DNA of 64,000 nucleotides from Alphaproteobacteria bacterium UBA3612 (GCA_002375465.1 DFLT01000005.1:62001-126000), one strand, 5' to 3'. Shown: positions 47,382 to 55,459, counted from the stretch's first letter. The notes: a model not told the origin generated them from the letters alone. A program made the numbers and translations.

Positions 47382-48415
47382 GGCGCGCGCACCTTTCGCG
47401 CCGTTCCCCTGCCCACGGCATAGAGCTCTTCTCCGCGGCTGACGAGGGCGGTGTCGGCCAGTTTGCTGACGGCCAGCAATTCCATCGGGCCATCGCCGGG
47501 GACGGAAATCCGTCTTTCCCCCCAATCGGGTGCGCCGACGCGAAGGTCGATCAGGCGGTCGCCACCCGCCCCGCGCAAATGAACGAACAGCCGATCGCGT
47601 CCCCCGCGCGCGGCAATTATGCCATAGCCGGCAGGCGGCACATAGGCCCGCTCCGGTACGGTACGACGATCCGGACGCATCAGCGCGGCCATTGGATAGG
47701 ATGCCAGGCCCCCTGCGGGAATGCCCGCCCATGTCGCGCCCAGCAGGGCGATGGCCCGGCCCTGAAAGAAGTCCTGAAAGGTGAATTGCGACGGCAGGCG
47801 GGAAACGATGAAGTTCTGTTCCCAGCCGAAATGATAGAGTTCGCGCTCGCCCGAGGGGGTGGTCAGTGCCGCGGCGTGAAACAGGCCGCCGGTGGATACA
47901 TCGAAAATCGGCGTCAGGTCGGTCGTATCAGGGGGGGTGGCCAATATGGTCGTTGCATCGACAACATCGGTCCCACGTGTCCACAGCTTCACGAGGCGCG
48001 GTTCGCCGGCCTCCGTCACGGTTCCCGGACCGCTGTTTCCCACCAGCATGATGCGCCGGTCATCGTACCAGGCGACGCGGTTTGGCCCCTTGCCCAAGGT
48101 GAAGCCGCCGGGGATCGGCTCGCCGCGCTCCGCGTCGATTTCCAGGATCGAATGCCCGCCGCCGTCCGCGTCGCTCAACGTCAGGAGGCAGCGGTCGAAT
48201 TCCGGTGGCAGGCAGGTGGAGCGCTCAATCGTGAAGGGTGCCGCGTCGAAAATGGTGCGCCAGGCGGTGTTTCCCTGCAGGACGGTGGCCAGCGGTGCAC
48301 GGCGCAACTTCGTGCCGCTGGCCATGGTAAGTTCCTCTCCGTCAAAGGCCGCAGGCTGTGCGACCGCAGGGGCAGTGAAGAGGGCGAGAAGTGCGACAAG
48401 AAGGAGGCGGTACAT
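47378..48415 (-). CDS. Exported prolyl-oligopeptidase-type beta-propeller lacking the peptidase domain
   Basis: A 345-residue protein with a signal peptide (LLVALLALFTAPAVAQ) and a body that closely resembles the propeller of S9A prolyl oligopeptidases: the order CLLTLSDADGG, EIDAERGEPIPGGFTL, NRVAWYDD, GPGTVTEAGEPRLVKLWTRG is characteristic. The N-terminal wrapping helices and the whole C-terminal alpha/beta-hydrolase domain (with the catalytic Ser, Asp, His) are missing, so it should not be an active peptidase. It ends in a TTGA overlap with a membrane-protein gene. Confidence 0.78.
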   Translation of the reverse strand: MYRLLLVALLALFTAPAVAQPAAFDGEELTMASGTKLRRAPLATVLQGNTAWRTIFDAAPFTIERSTCLPPEFDRCLLTLSDADGGGHSILEIDAERGEPIPGGFTLGKGPNRVAWYDDRRIMLVGNSGPGTVTEAGEPRLVKLWTRGTDVVDATTILATPPDTTDLTPIFDVSTGGLFHAAALTTPSGERELYHFGWEQNFIVSRLPSQFTFQDFFQGRAIALLGATWAGIPAGGLASYPMAALMRPDRRTVPERAYVPPAGYGIIAARGGRDRLFVHLRGAGGDRLIDLRVGAPDWGERRISVPGDGPMELLAVSKLADTALVSRGEELYAVGRGTARKVRAP

Positions 48416-48470
48416 CCGCGCCAATCTGCGCAGGATCGGCGGTGGGCGCAATAGGATTGCCCCGCGAGAT

Positions 48471-50141
48471 TCAGTCTTTCACCGAACTTGCCGCACTCAA
48501 TACCGCACGAACGGAGGCCGTCGCGATATCCTCGTCCATGCCGACGCCAAAAACCGTATCACCCCGAGCATCGGTGCACTCGACATAGGCGGCTGCCCGT
48601 GCGTCGCTGCCGCCGCTCAGCGCGTGTTCGGAATAATTTACGACGTCCAGAGTCAGGTCAAATCCCTCGCGCAGCGCCGCTGTAACGGAGGAGATAAGGC
48701 CATTGCCCCGCCCGCTGACAGTGCGTTCCGCGCCATCCGCGGTGATCTTTCCGGTAAATACGCGGTCGCCATTCGATGCGCGGGTTTCCTCATAATCGAC
48801 CAGCTGGAAGCGGCCTTCATTCCCTTCCAGGTAGTAAGCGCCCTTGAACGCCTGCCAGATATCGTCGGCATTCAGTTCGCGGCTGGTGGCATCGGCCAGT
48901 TCCTGCACTGTGCGGCTGAAGTGCGCCTGCAGGCGTTTTGGCAGGTTCAACCCCTTGTCCTGCTGTAATACCCAGGCGACGCCGCCCTTGCCGGACTGCG
49001 AATTTACCCGGATTACAGCCTCGTAATCGCGCCCGATATCGCGCGGGTCGAGCGGCAGATAGGGGACATCCCACAGCTCGTCATTGCGCGTTTCCTGCGC
49101 CGCGAACCCTTTCTTGATCGCGTCCTGATGGGAGCCGGAAAATGCCGTGTGCACCAGTTCGCCGGCATAGGGGTGCCGGGGATGCACGGGCAGCTGATTG
49201 CAATATTCCGCGGTTTTGACGATGCGGTCCATGTCGCTGAAATCGAGGCCCGGCGAAACGCCCTGCGTGTAAAGATTCATCCCCAGCGTGACGAGGCAGA
49301 CATTGCCGGTCCGCTCGCCATTGCCGAACAGGCAGCCTTCGACCCGGTCCGCGCCCGCCATCAGGCCAAGTTCTGCCGCCGCGACGCCCGTGCCGCGGTC
49401 ATTATGCGGGTGCAGGCTCAGCAGAACCGAATCGCGTCGGGAAATATGCCGCCCGAACCATTCGATCTGGTCGGCATAGATATTGGGCGTCGACGCCTCT
49501 ACCGTTGCCGGCAGGTTCAGGATCAGCGGCTTTTCCGGCGTCGGCTGCAGAATGTCCATGACCGCCTCGCAAACCTCCAGGCTGAAATCGAGTTCTGCGG
49601 TCGAAAAGGTTTCCGGCGAATATTCGAAGTGCCAGTCGGTATCGGGCTGCGCCGCCGCCCCGTCGCGCAGCAGTTTCGCGCCGTCGATGGCGATCTTCTT
49701 GATATCCTGCCGGTCCATTTGAAACACGATGCGCCGCCATGCCGGGCTGACGGCGTTATATAGATGTACGATCGCGCGATGCGCGCCGCGCAGGCTGTCG
49801 AAGCTGGTTTCGATCAGGTCGCGGCGCGACTGGGTAAGGACCTGTACGGTGACATCCTCAGGAATCGCATCGGTTCTTACGAGACCGGAGATGAAATCGA
49901 ATTCCGTGGCCCCCGCGGAGGGAAAGCCGACCTCTATTTCTTTCAGGCCGATGTCGACGAGCATGTTGAAGAAGCGGCGTTTCCGCTCCGCATCCATGGG
50001 ATCGATCAGCGCCTGATTGCCGTCGCGCATGTCGGTGGACAGCCATCGCGGCGGCTGCGTGATCGTCTGCGACGGCCATTGGCGATCGGGCAGGTCGATG
50101 GGGGCAAAGGGGCGGTATTTCTGGGAAGGATCGGTCAGCAT
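48471..50141 (-). CDS. leuA: 2-isopropylmalate synthase
   Basis: First committed step of leucine synthesis, joining acetyl-CoA and 2-oxoisovalerate. The 556-residue product is of the long class with DMRDGNQALIDPM at the barrel start, the metal-binding HPHNDRGTG and a C-terminal LeuA regulatory domain (about 430-555) that senses leucine. The ribosome-binding site GGAT at 50150-50153 lies within a predicted stem formed with the leader; a leucine-rich peptide is encoded upstream. Confidence 0.95.
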   Translation of the reverse strand: MLTDPSQKYRPFAPIDLPDRQWPSQTITQPPRWLSTDMRDGNQALIDPMDAERKRRFFNMLVDIGLKEIEVGFPSAGATEFDFISGLVRTDAIPEDVTVQVLTQSRRDLIETSFDSLRGAHRAIVHLYNAVSPAWRRIVFQMDRQDIKKIAIDGAKLLRDGAAAQPDTDWHFEYSPETFSTAELDFSLEVCEAVMDILQPTPEKPLILNLPATVEASTPNIYADQIEWFGRHISRRDSVLLSLHPHNDRGTGVAAAELGLMAGADRVEGCLFGNGERTGNVCLVTLGMNLYTQGVSPGLDFSDMDRIVKTAEYCNQLPVHPRHPYAGELVHTAFSGSHQDAIKKGFAAQETRNDELWDVPYLPLDPRDIGRDYEAVIRVNSQSGKGGVAWVLQQDKGLNLPKRLQAHFSRTVQELADATSRELNADDIWQAFKGAYYLEGNEGRFQLVDYEETRASNGDRVFTGKITADGAERTVSGRGNGLISSVTAALREGFDLTLDVVNYSEHALSGGSDARAAAYVECTDARGDTVFGVGMDEDIATASVRAVLSAASSVKD

Positions 50142-50148
50142 TATCTAT

Positions 50149-50222
50149 CATCCGGGTTACGGCGGCAAAGCCGCGCGCTGTTGGTCGGTCATGTTCGGAT
50201 GTGGCCCCCAGGCGGCGGGGGC
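50149..50222 (-). promoter_or_regulatory. leuA leader stem-loops that can hide the ribosome-binding site
   Basis: On the minus strand, GCCCCC/GGGGGC (50217-50222 with 50204-50209) forms a hairpin just after the leader stop codon. Next, CATCCG (50201-50196) pairs with CGGATG (50154-50149) around an inner GCGGC-TTT-GCCGC hairpin (50174-50162). The second outer arm contains the leuA Shine-Dalgarno GGAT, so pairing would block initiation. No T-tract is present, which points to translational control over termination. Confidence 0.5.
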
Positions 50223-50237
50223 AAAATCGTCCCGCGT

Positions 50238-50288
50238 CTACGCCTGAGGGCGGATAAGTCGCAGGAGAAGGCTGGCACGATGTGTCAT
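50238..50288 (-). CDS. Putative leuA leader peptide (16 residues, Leu-rich)
   Basis: The short frame encodes MTHRASLLLRLIRPQA, with three successive leucine codons (CTT CTC CTG), another leucine and an isoleucine, and stops 97 nt before leuA. This is the pattern of an amino-acid-sensing leader. No Shine-Dalgarno is seen, but a possible promoter places the transcript start within a few nt of the ATG, so it may be a leaderless message. Confidence 0.6.
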   Translation of the reverse strand: MTHRASLLLRLIRPQA

Positions 50289-50297
50289 TGCCGGGCG

Positions 50298-50326
50298 ACG
50301 ATAGGGCGGACGAAGAACAGCGTAAA
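50298..50326 (-). promoter_or_regulatory. Possible promoter of the leuA leader
   Basis: TTTACG (-35, 50326-50321), a 17-nt spacer, and TATCGT (-10, 50303-50298), each 4 of 6 matches to consensus. The expected start (50291-50288) coincides with the leader-peptide ATG. Confidence 0.4.
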
Positions 50327-50456
50327 CCCCTAAACGACGTCGGCAGCGACTGGGGAATTCGGCGCGCCGATGGGGCGCAAAAAACGAAAACCCTTGATTA
50401 AGATAATGGGGTTAACCGCTTATCCTCGATGCTAAACAGCTTCTTGGAATTGGTTT

Positions 50457-50852
50457 GTGCGACAATTAATCTACATCAGTACGGTTCGCGGATCGCAGTC
50501 CGATAACGGCCTCGCGCAGCTATTGGCGGTCAGCCGCATGAACAATCGACAGGACGACGTGACCGGTCTGCTGCTCTATAATGGCAATCGGTTCCTGCAG
50601 GTGCTCGAGGGCAGCGATCTTGCTCTTACGCATACATATGAGCGGATTGCGACCGACGAACGGCATCGCAGCCTCGTCTTGCTCAGCGACAGGGAAATCG
50701 ACGACCGGGAATTCGGCGATTGGTCGATGGCGTTCGAGCAGGACTCGGCAGGTGCCGATTTTGCCGATCTGGCAGGCCAGGTCGAAAGGGCAGTGGTGCA
50801 GGCGTCCCCGAATACAAAGGCGCTGTTCGAAAGCTTTGCAAAAGCCGCCTGA
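50457..50852 (+). CDS. BLUF domain blue-light sensor protein
   Basis: A 131-residue stand-alone BLUF (FAD blue-light) domain. The photochemical residues are at canonical spacing: Tyr6 (LIYIS), Asn30 (MNNRQD), Gln48 (FLQVLEG), with Trp89 and Met91 in GDWSMAF. No output domain is attached, so it would act by protein-protein contact. The start is a GTG at 50457 giving MRQLIYI. Neighbours give no clue to a partner. Confidence 0.92.
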   Translation: MRQLIYISTVRGSQSDNGLAQLLAVSRMNNRQDDVTGLLLYNGNRFLQVLEGSDLALTHTYERIATDERHRSLVLLSDREIDDREFGDWSMAFEQDSAGADFADLAGQVERAVVQASPNTKALFESFAKAA

Positions 50853-50870
50853 ATCGGGATCAGTGCAGGT

Positions 50871-51755
50871 TTAGCTGCGCGGGCGTATCAAGCCTTCCTG
50901 CGCGGCAGACGCCACCAGCACCCCCTCGCGGCTGTAGATCGATCCTCGATTAAGGCCGCGCCCGCCAGAGGCGCGCGGGCTGTCCTGCACATATAGCAGC
51001 CATTCGTCGGCGCGGAACGGGGCGTGGAACCACAGGGCGTGGTCCAGGCTGGCAATCTGCACATTGCCGGTATGCCAGGCGATATTGTGGGGACGCTGAC
51101 ACGTGGAAAGCAGCGTCATGTCGCTGGCATATGCCAACAGGCAGCGATGCAGGGCAGGATCGGGCGGAACCTCGCACTGTACGCGAAACCAGATGTTCTG
51201 GCGCGGTTCCGGCCCTTCGCGTCCGGGAATAGCGGGGTCCACGCGGCGGAAATCGATGGAGCGTTCCCGCAACAGGTTTTCCCGGTACGCCACGGGCACC
51301 TCGGCAGCGAAGCTTTCGCGCCATTCCTGTTCCGGCATCAGGTCTTCGGGCGGCGGCACGTCGGGCATGTCGAACTGATGTTCATAGCCGTCCTCCTGCA
51401 CCTGGAAACTGACCGCCATGTCGAAGATTGCACGACCGTTCTGAATGGCCACGACCCGGCGGGTGGAAAAGCTGCGGCCGTCGCGGTCGCGCTCGACCTG
51501 ATAGACGACTGGTACATCGACCGCCCCGGGCCGGATGAAATAGGCGTGCAGGGAATGCGGCGGCCTGTCGTCATCGACCGTCCTGCTGGCGGCGACCAGC
51601 GCCTGGGCGATGACCTGTCCGCCGAACAAGCGGAATTCCGCGTCGGCGGTATTCTGGCCACGGAACAGGTTTTCTTCAATGCGTTCCAGATCGAGAACGT
51701 CCAGCAGCTCTGCGACCATGCCGGCCGTCGCGTCCGGGACACGCGCGTTCTTCAC
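50871..51755 (-). CDS. tesB: Acyl-CoA thioesterase II
   Basis: Hydrolyses medium and long acyl-CoAs. The 294-residue double-hotdog protein has FGGQVIAQALVAASRTV and HSLHAYFIRPG in the first half and LDHALWFHAPFRADEWLLY in the second, the family hallmarks. Its start overlaps the end of the epimerase gene by 4 nt (ATGA). Confidence 0.94.
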   Translation of the reverse strand: MKNARVPDATAGMVAELLDVLDLERIEENLFRGQNTADAEFRLFGGQVIAQALVAASRTVDDDRPPHSLHAYFIRPGAVDVPVVYQVERDRDGRSFSTRRVVAIQNGRAIFDMAVSFQVQEDGYEHQFDMPDVPPPEDLMPEQEWRESFAAEVPVAYRENLLRERSIDFRRVDPAIPGREGPEPRQNIWFRVQCEVPPDPALHRCLLAYASDMTLLSTCQRPHNIAWHTGNVQIASLDHALWFHAPFRADEWLLYVQDSPRASGGRGLNRGSIYSREGVLVASAAQEGLIRPRS

Positions 51756-52177
51756 GCGTGAATCTCCTCCGGCTTTTCCATCAGTTCGATCAGGACGCCG
51801 CCCATGTCCTTTGGGTGGACGAAGATGATCGGCGTGCCGTGCGCGCCGATCCTCGGCTCTCCGGTTCCCAGGATCGTCGCGCCCTTCTCACGCAGTTCGT
51901 CGCGTGCTGCGATGATATCCTCCACCTCGAAACAGACATGGTGCTGGCCGCCTGCGGGGTTTTTGCGCAGGAACCCGTGGATGGGGCTGTCCTCGCCCAG
52001 GGGTTCGATCAGCTCGATCTGGCTGTTGGGAACGTCGACGAAGCAGACACGAACCCCTTGCGCGGGCAGGTCGAATGGTTCGTGAATCTTCGTTGCGCCC
52101 AGCGTATCGCGATAGAGGGCGACGGAGGTTTCGATGGAGGGCGTGGCGACGCCGACATGGTTCAGGCGACCGATCAT
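51752..52177 (-). CDS. mce: Methylmalonyl-CoA epimerase
   Basis: Racemises methylmalonyl-CoA so the mutase can use it. The 141-residue glyoxalase-fold protein begins LNHVGVATPS, with metal ligands in HHVCFEVEDI and IELMEK. Coupled to the thioesterase gene and followed on the opposite side by two PaaI-type thioesterases. Works with the mutase at 19.7-21.8 kb. Confidence 0.95.
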   Translation of the reverse strand: MIGRLNHVGVATPSIETSVALYRDTLGATKIHEPFDLPAQGVRVCFVDVPNSQIELIEPLGEDSPIHGFLRKNPAGGQHHVCFEVEDIIAARDELREKGATILGTGEPRIGAHGTPIIFVHPKDMGGVLIELMEKPEEIHA

Positions 52178-52275
52178 GGGGGCTCCTGTTTAGGTGTGCT
52201 GAATATCCTGCATCCGGTTAGACCGGCAAATCCGTCCCTGCAAGCTGCGCCACGCCTGCCTTCTTCGTGCACGCG

Positions 52276-52716
52276 TCACCGCGTCAGCAACGCGTTCATC
52301 CTGCCGCCTGCGATCGGCTGGGCGGGGTCGGACTGCCATGCCTCTACGTTGATATGGGCAATGCGGCGTCCCTGCCGCACGATGCGGGCGCGGGCATGGG
52401 TCGCCTCCGGTTGGCCTGCGCGCAGATAGTCGACGGTCACATTGATCGGCTTGATCCCCGGCCGGGTCGTTTCTTGGCGCAGTTCATGCACAAGCTGGGC
52501 AATGCTGGCGATTTCCATCAGGCCGGCGACGGTGCCGCCGTGCAGGCGCGGCGGCTTTGGTGCGCCGATCAGTGTCTTCTGGAATGGCATGGTGACGGTA
52601 ACGCCCGTCGCGTCTGCGATGACGTAATGCAGCCCGAGAAGCTGCGCATAGGGCAGGCAGGTAAGCGGTCCTTCCTCTGACTCGGCAAGAAGCGTGGCGA
52701 GATCCTCGAAGCTCAT
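52276..52716 (-). CDS. PaaI family hotdog thioesterase (first of two)
   Basis: A 146-residue single hotdog-fold thioesterase; the active region reads LHGGTVAGLMEIAS, where HGG is typical of PaaI/YbgC-like enzymes. Its ATG overlaps the stop of the adjacent thioesterase gene by 4 nt, so the pair is coupled and may form a hetero-oligomer. Acyl-CoA substrate unknown. Confidence 0.88.
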   Translation of the reverse strand: MSFEDLATLLAESEEGPLTCLPYAQLLGLHYVIADATGVTVTMPFQKTLIGAPKPPRLHGGTVAGLMEIASIAQLVHELRQETTRPGIKPINVTVDYLRAGQPEATHARARIVRQGRRIAHINVEAWQSDPAQPIAGGRMNALLTR

Positions 52717-53156
52717 GACTTCGCGCCCGACGTTCCCATGAAGCAGCCCGCCATCATCGCAATCGGATCCTCGCGATCGCCATCATGCGCATATCCCCGG
52801 ACAAAGGCGATGGACCGGGTCAGCTTATGGACCTTGGCATAGCCAGTAATGGGCTCGCCGGGGCGTGCCGGCCTTAGATAGTCGAGGCGAAGATCGACGG
52901 TGGCGAGGCCCGATGGCACCCGCCGCGCCGCCTGAACGGCAAACCCGGCGACGGAATCCATCAAGGTAAAGACGGCGCCCGATGCAATGATGCCGGGTCC
53001 GCCATCCTCTGCCGGATAGGCAACCAGGCGTTCGTCATAGGGCAGGATCAACTCGGCCCAATCACGACCGACGGCGGAATAGCGAATGTTCAGCTCCCGC
53101 ATGTGCGGGATAAGCTTCAGAAACTGATCGATGACCGGTTTCATGAGCCGCTTCAT
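52713..53156 (-). CDS. PaaI family hotdog thioesterase (second of two)
   Basis: A 147-residue hotdog protein, diverged from its neighbour. The active region is IIASGAVFTLMDSVAGFAV, with Ser/Gly in place of the HGG seen in the other copy, so its catalytic geometry may differ. It overlaps sufE by 4 nt upstream and the other thioesterase by 4 nt downstream, forming a coupled row sufE-thioesterase-thioesterase. Confidence 0.87.
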   Translation of the reverse strand: MKRLMKPVIDQFLKLIPHMRELNIRYSAVGRDWAELILPYDERLVAYPAEDGGPGIIASGAVFTLMDSVAGFAVQAARRVPSGLATVDLRLDYLRPARPGEPITGYAKVHKLTRSIAFVRGYAHDGDREDPIAMMAGCFMGTSGAKS

Positions 53157-53560
53157 TCCGTCAGCCGGGTAGCCGTCTCATGGATCAGCGCAATCATATT
53201 GGGGATGCCCTGCGTGCGGTTCGACGACAGATGCTTGTCCAATTGGAACGGCGCAAGGCTGCCCGCGATGTCAAGTTCGCGGACTTCGGCGGCGCTGCGC
53301 CCCTGGACCAGCGTCAGGATCAGGGCAACGATGCCCTTTGTGATGGCCGCATTGGAATCGGCGAGGAATTTCAGGGAATCCGCCTCTGCGCCGACAGGAT
53401 AGACCCAGACGTCGGCGCTGCACCCGCGGACTTTCGTTGCGTCCGTTTTCAGGGCGGCGGGCATTTCTTCCAAGGAGCGCCCCAGATCGATCAGAAGACG
53501 GTATCTGTCGTCGGGCTCCAGGATTTCCCAGTCATCGGCGATGCGTTCGAATTCGGTCAT
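53153..53560 (-). CDS. sufE: SufE family sulfur acceptor protein
   Basis: Accepts persulfide from the cysteine desulfurase SufS for Fe-S assembly. The 135-residue product carries the acceptor cysteine C47 in VRGCSADVWV. The start MTEFERIADDW is chosen over an upstream ATG. No sufBCDS genes are in this window, so it is a detached copy. Confidence 0.92.
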   Translation of the reverse strand: MTEFERIADDWEILEPDDRYRLLIDLGRSLEEMPAALKTDATKVRGCSADVWVYPVGAEADSLKFLADSNAAITKGIVALILTLVQGRSAAEVRELDIAGSLAPFQLDKHLSSNRTQGIPNMIALIHETATRLTE

Positions 53561-53600
53561 CCACCGTAAGTGATGGCGGGAGGGGAAGGGGTCAACTCCC

Positions 53601-53837
53601 TTAAAGGTCGACCCCAGCGGCGATCGCCTCAAGCCTGCGGACGCGTTCCTTCAGATCGGCGACTTCGATGCGGTTCGTCGGACTGCTGCTGGGCATGTCC
53701 GTCAGCGATGCGTGCCCCAGTTCGGCGCGCTTCAGCTCCAGCCAGCCACGCCAGCACCAGGCAGCCAGTCCCGTAATCAACGCCGCGCCAAGGAGGGCGC
53801 TGCAGGCAATAATAAGGGTCGTTTGAATATCTGGCAC
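53601..53837 (-). CDS. Small PspB-like membrane coiled-coil protein (last gene of the psp unit)
   Basis: A 78-residue product starting with GTG (ribosome-binding site AAAGGA 8 nt upstream). One N-terminal membrane helix (about 5-27) followed by a short coiled coil (VADLKERVRRLEAI). It resembles PspB in plan and in the LKERVRRLEAI end though not closely in sequence. It lies 4 nt after another such gene, in the psp row. Confidence 0.7.
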   Translation of the reverse strand: MPDIQTTLIIACSALLGAALITGLAAWCWRGWLELKRAELGHASLTDMPSSSPTNRIEVADLKERVRRLEAIAAGVDL

Positions 53838-53841
53838 GGGA

Positions 53842-54075
53842 TCAGTCCTTTCCCAGTTTGTCGAGGTCGTCGATCTGCTCCGCCAGCTGACGCGATTTGT
53901 CTGTTGCGATGCGTTCAAGGACCTGGATACGTTGCTTGAGTTCGCGAATTTCCCGCCGCAGCTCGGCCTTTTCATCGCCCTCACCGGGGTCCGGCATCCG
54001 CTTTTGACGGTTCGCGATGACGCCGCCGACCACACAGATCAGCACGATAAGGACGACGGCAGACCAGAAACTCAT
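53842..54075 (-). CDS. Small PspB-like membrane coiled-coil protein
   Basis: A 77-residue product with one N-terminal membrane helix (FWSAVVLIVLICVVGGVIA) and a coiled coil containing LKQRIQVLERIATD, a close echo of the PspB ending RIxxLERI. Ribosome-binding site AAAGGTAAG. It sits between pspC and the next small gene, probably in the sigma-54 psp operon. Probably a diverged PspB copy. Confidence 0.75.
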   Translation of the reverse strand: MSFWSAVVLIVLICVVGGVIANRQKRMPDPGEGDEKAELRREIRELKQRIQVLERIATDKSRQLAEQIDDLDKLGKD

Positions 54076-54101
54076 TTCGACTTACCTTTCGCGCGGATCA
54101 C

Positions 54102-54476
54102 TTAAAGCGCGTCAATTTCACGGGACAGGGAGCTGTTCTGCGTCGTGACATTGCGTTCCATGTCGCTCAGCCGGCGGTCCAGCGCGCGAAAGCGGGAATG
54201 GACGTCGCGGATCGACCGGTGCGGCGAACGACGGGTCTGACGTTCGAACTGGCGCTCCGCCACGTCCTCATGCCTTAGATCGGCGGGGCGCTGGTCGGAC
54301 ACCATCGCCGTGATGATATAGGCCAGCAGGGTAAGGCCGCCCGAAATCCATACCGACATCAGAAAACCCACACGGATCCAGACAGGCTCCACACCGGTAT
54401 AATCCGACAGGCCGGCACAGATGCCCAGCCATTTTCCTTCGGCCTTGTTGCGATAAAAGCGGTTGCGGCGTTCCAT
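54102..54476 (-). CDS. pspC: Phage-shock protein PspC
   Basis: Inner-membrane stress sensor. The 124-residue product has the PspC core GKWLGICAGLSDYTGVEPVWIR, one to two membrane helices (about 33-60) and a basic then coiled C-terminus (VHSRFRALDRRLSDMERN). Starts with the stop of pspB (TAATG overlap). Confidence 0.93.
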   Translation of the reverse strand: MERRNRFYRNKAEGKWLGICAGLSDYTGVEPVWIRVGFLMSVWISGGLTLLAYIITAMVSDQRPADLRHEDVAERQFERQTRRSPHRSIRDVHSRFRALDRRLSDMERNVTTQNSSLSREIDAL

Positions 54477-54769
54477 TACGATGCCCTCCTGATGTTCGTG
54501 CTGCGGTTTGCAATTTTCTCGTCCAGCGTTTCCTGCTGGCTCGCAGGTGCAAGCCGCCGCCAGTCGGGATCGTCGGCATCCATGATGCGTTCGATCGTGC
54601 CAATACGATCGTCCAGCCGCTGTGCGACATGATAGAGATCGTCCAGCAATTGTTCGTCGTCCGCCGATATTGAGCGTCCCTTCTTCCACTGACTGGAATA
54701 ATGCAGGAACATCCAGGGCAGGATGACGAAGATACACAGGATGGCAATAATTCCGGCAAAATCATCCAT
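54476..54769 (-). CDS. pspB: Phage-shock protein PspB
   Basis: Small inner-membrane protein that works with PspC to release PspA. The 97-residue product has an N-terminal membrane helix and the PspB signature LHYSSQWKKG plus IERIMDADDPDWR. C-terminal 25 residues extend past the usual end. Lies 3 nt after pspA. Confidence 0.94.
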   Translation of the reverse strand: MDDFAGIIAILCIFVILPWMFLHYSSQWKKGRSISADDEQLLDDLYHVAQRLDDRIGTIERIMDADDPDWRRLAPASQQETLDEKIANRSTNIRRAS

Positions 54770-54772
54770 GAC

Positions 54773-55459
54773 TTAGCCCTCCGTCGTTTCGTTGGATTTG
54801 CGATGTGTCAGGCGGCTTTTCATCTGCGCCAGTTCGGCCTCCACGGCGTCATCGGCCTGCAGTTCCGCGAATTTATCGTCCAGCGAGTCCTCCTCGCCCA
54901 GCCCCCAGGCATCGGCGCGGCCCTCGGCATCGTCGACGCGGCGTTCCAGCACGTCAAAGCGGCTGAATGCCTCCTGCGTCTTGCCGCCGCGAAGCAGGCT
55001 GCGAACGCGAACCCGGTTGTTCGCGGTTTCCAGCCGTTGCAGCAGGGCGCCCTGGCGCGCGCGGGCTTCTCTCAGCTTCGATTCCAGCTTCTGGATATCC
55101 TCTTCATAGGTGCCCAGGCTGTCATTCAGCAGATCGACCTCGGCCTGCAGTTGAGAGGCACCGCCGGCGGCCTTCTGCTTTTCCAGCAGCGCCGCCTTCG
55201 CAAGGTCTTCGCGGTCCTTGGAAAGGGCGAGTTCCGCCTTTTCTTCCCAAACCGTGGCGCTCTGTTCCAGCTTGATGATGGAGCGGCGCAGTTCCTTCTG
55301 GTCGGCGATGGTGCGGGCCGCCGATGCGCGGACCTCCACAAGCGTTTCCTCCATTTCCATGATGATCATGCGGATCATCTTTGCCGGATCTTCGGCCTTG
55401 TCGAGAAGGTCGGTGACGTTGGCGGCGACGATGTCGCGCGTGCGGGAGAAAATGCCCAT
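54773..55459 (-). CDS. pspA: Phage-shock protein PspA
   Basis: ESCRT-III-like membrane-protecting protein and inhibitor of PspF. The 228-residue coiled-coil product begins MGIFSRTRDIVAANVTDLLD and has EDPAKMIRMIIMEMEETLV, the diagnostic start. Length and helical pattern are normal. Preceded by a 57-residue membrane-protein gene and a sigma-54 promoter. Confidence 0.96.
   Translation of the reverse strand: MGIFSRTRDIVAANVTDLLDKAEDPAKMIRMIIMEMEETLVEVRASAARTIADQKELRRSIIKLEQSATVWEEKAELALSKDREDLAKAALLEKQKAAGGASQLQAEVDLLNDSLGTYEEDIQKLESKLREARARQGALLQRLETANNRVRVRSLLRGGKTQEAFSRFDVLERRVDDAEGRADAWGLGEEDSLDDKFAELQADDAVEAELAQMKSRLTHRKSNETTEG

Larger units (their letters stand above)
50142..50456. other. 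Leader/intergenic region between leuA and the BLUF gene
   Basis: 315 nt between divergent genes. The leuA side holds a leader peptide, two hairpins and a possible promoter, listed separately. On the BLUF side (50341-50456) I see only an AT-rich stretch and a small GCGCC/GGCGC hairpin next to a run of six A; no clear promoter or further gene. Confidence 0.6.

Noticed and set aside
47382..47732. N-terminal extension of the membrane protein downstream of the propeller gene
   Set aside because: Arg/Gly-rich shadow of the propeller gene; membrane-protein character starts at the TTG at 47381.
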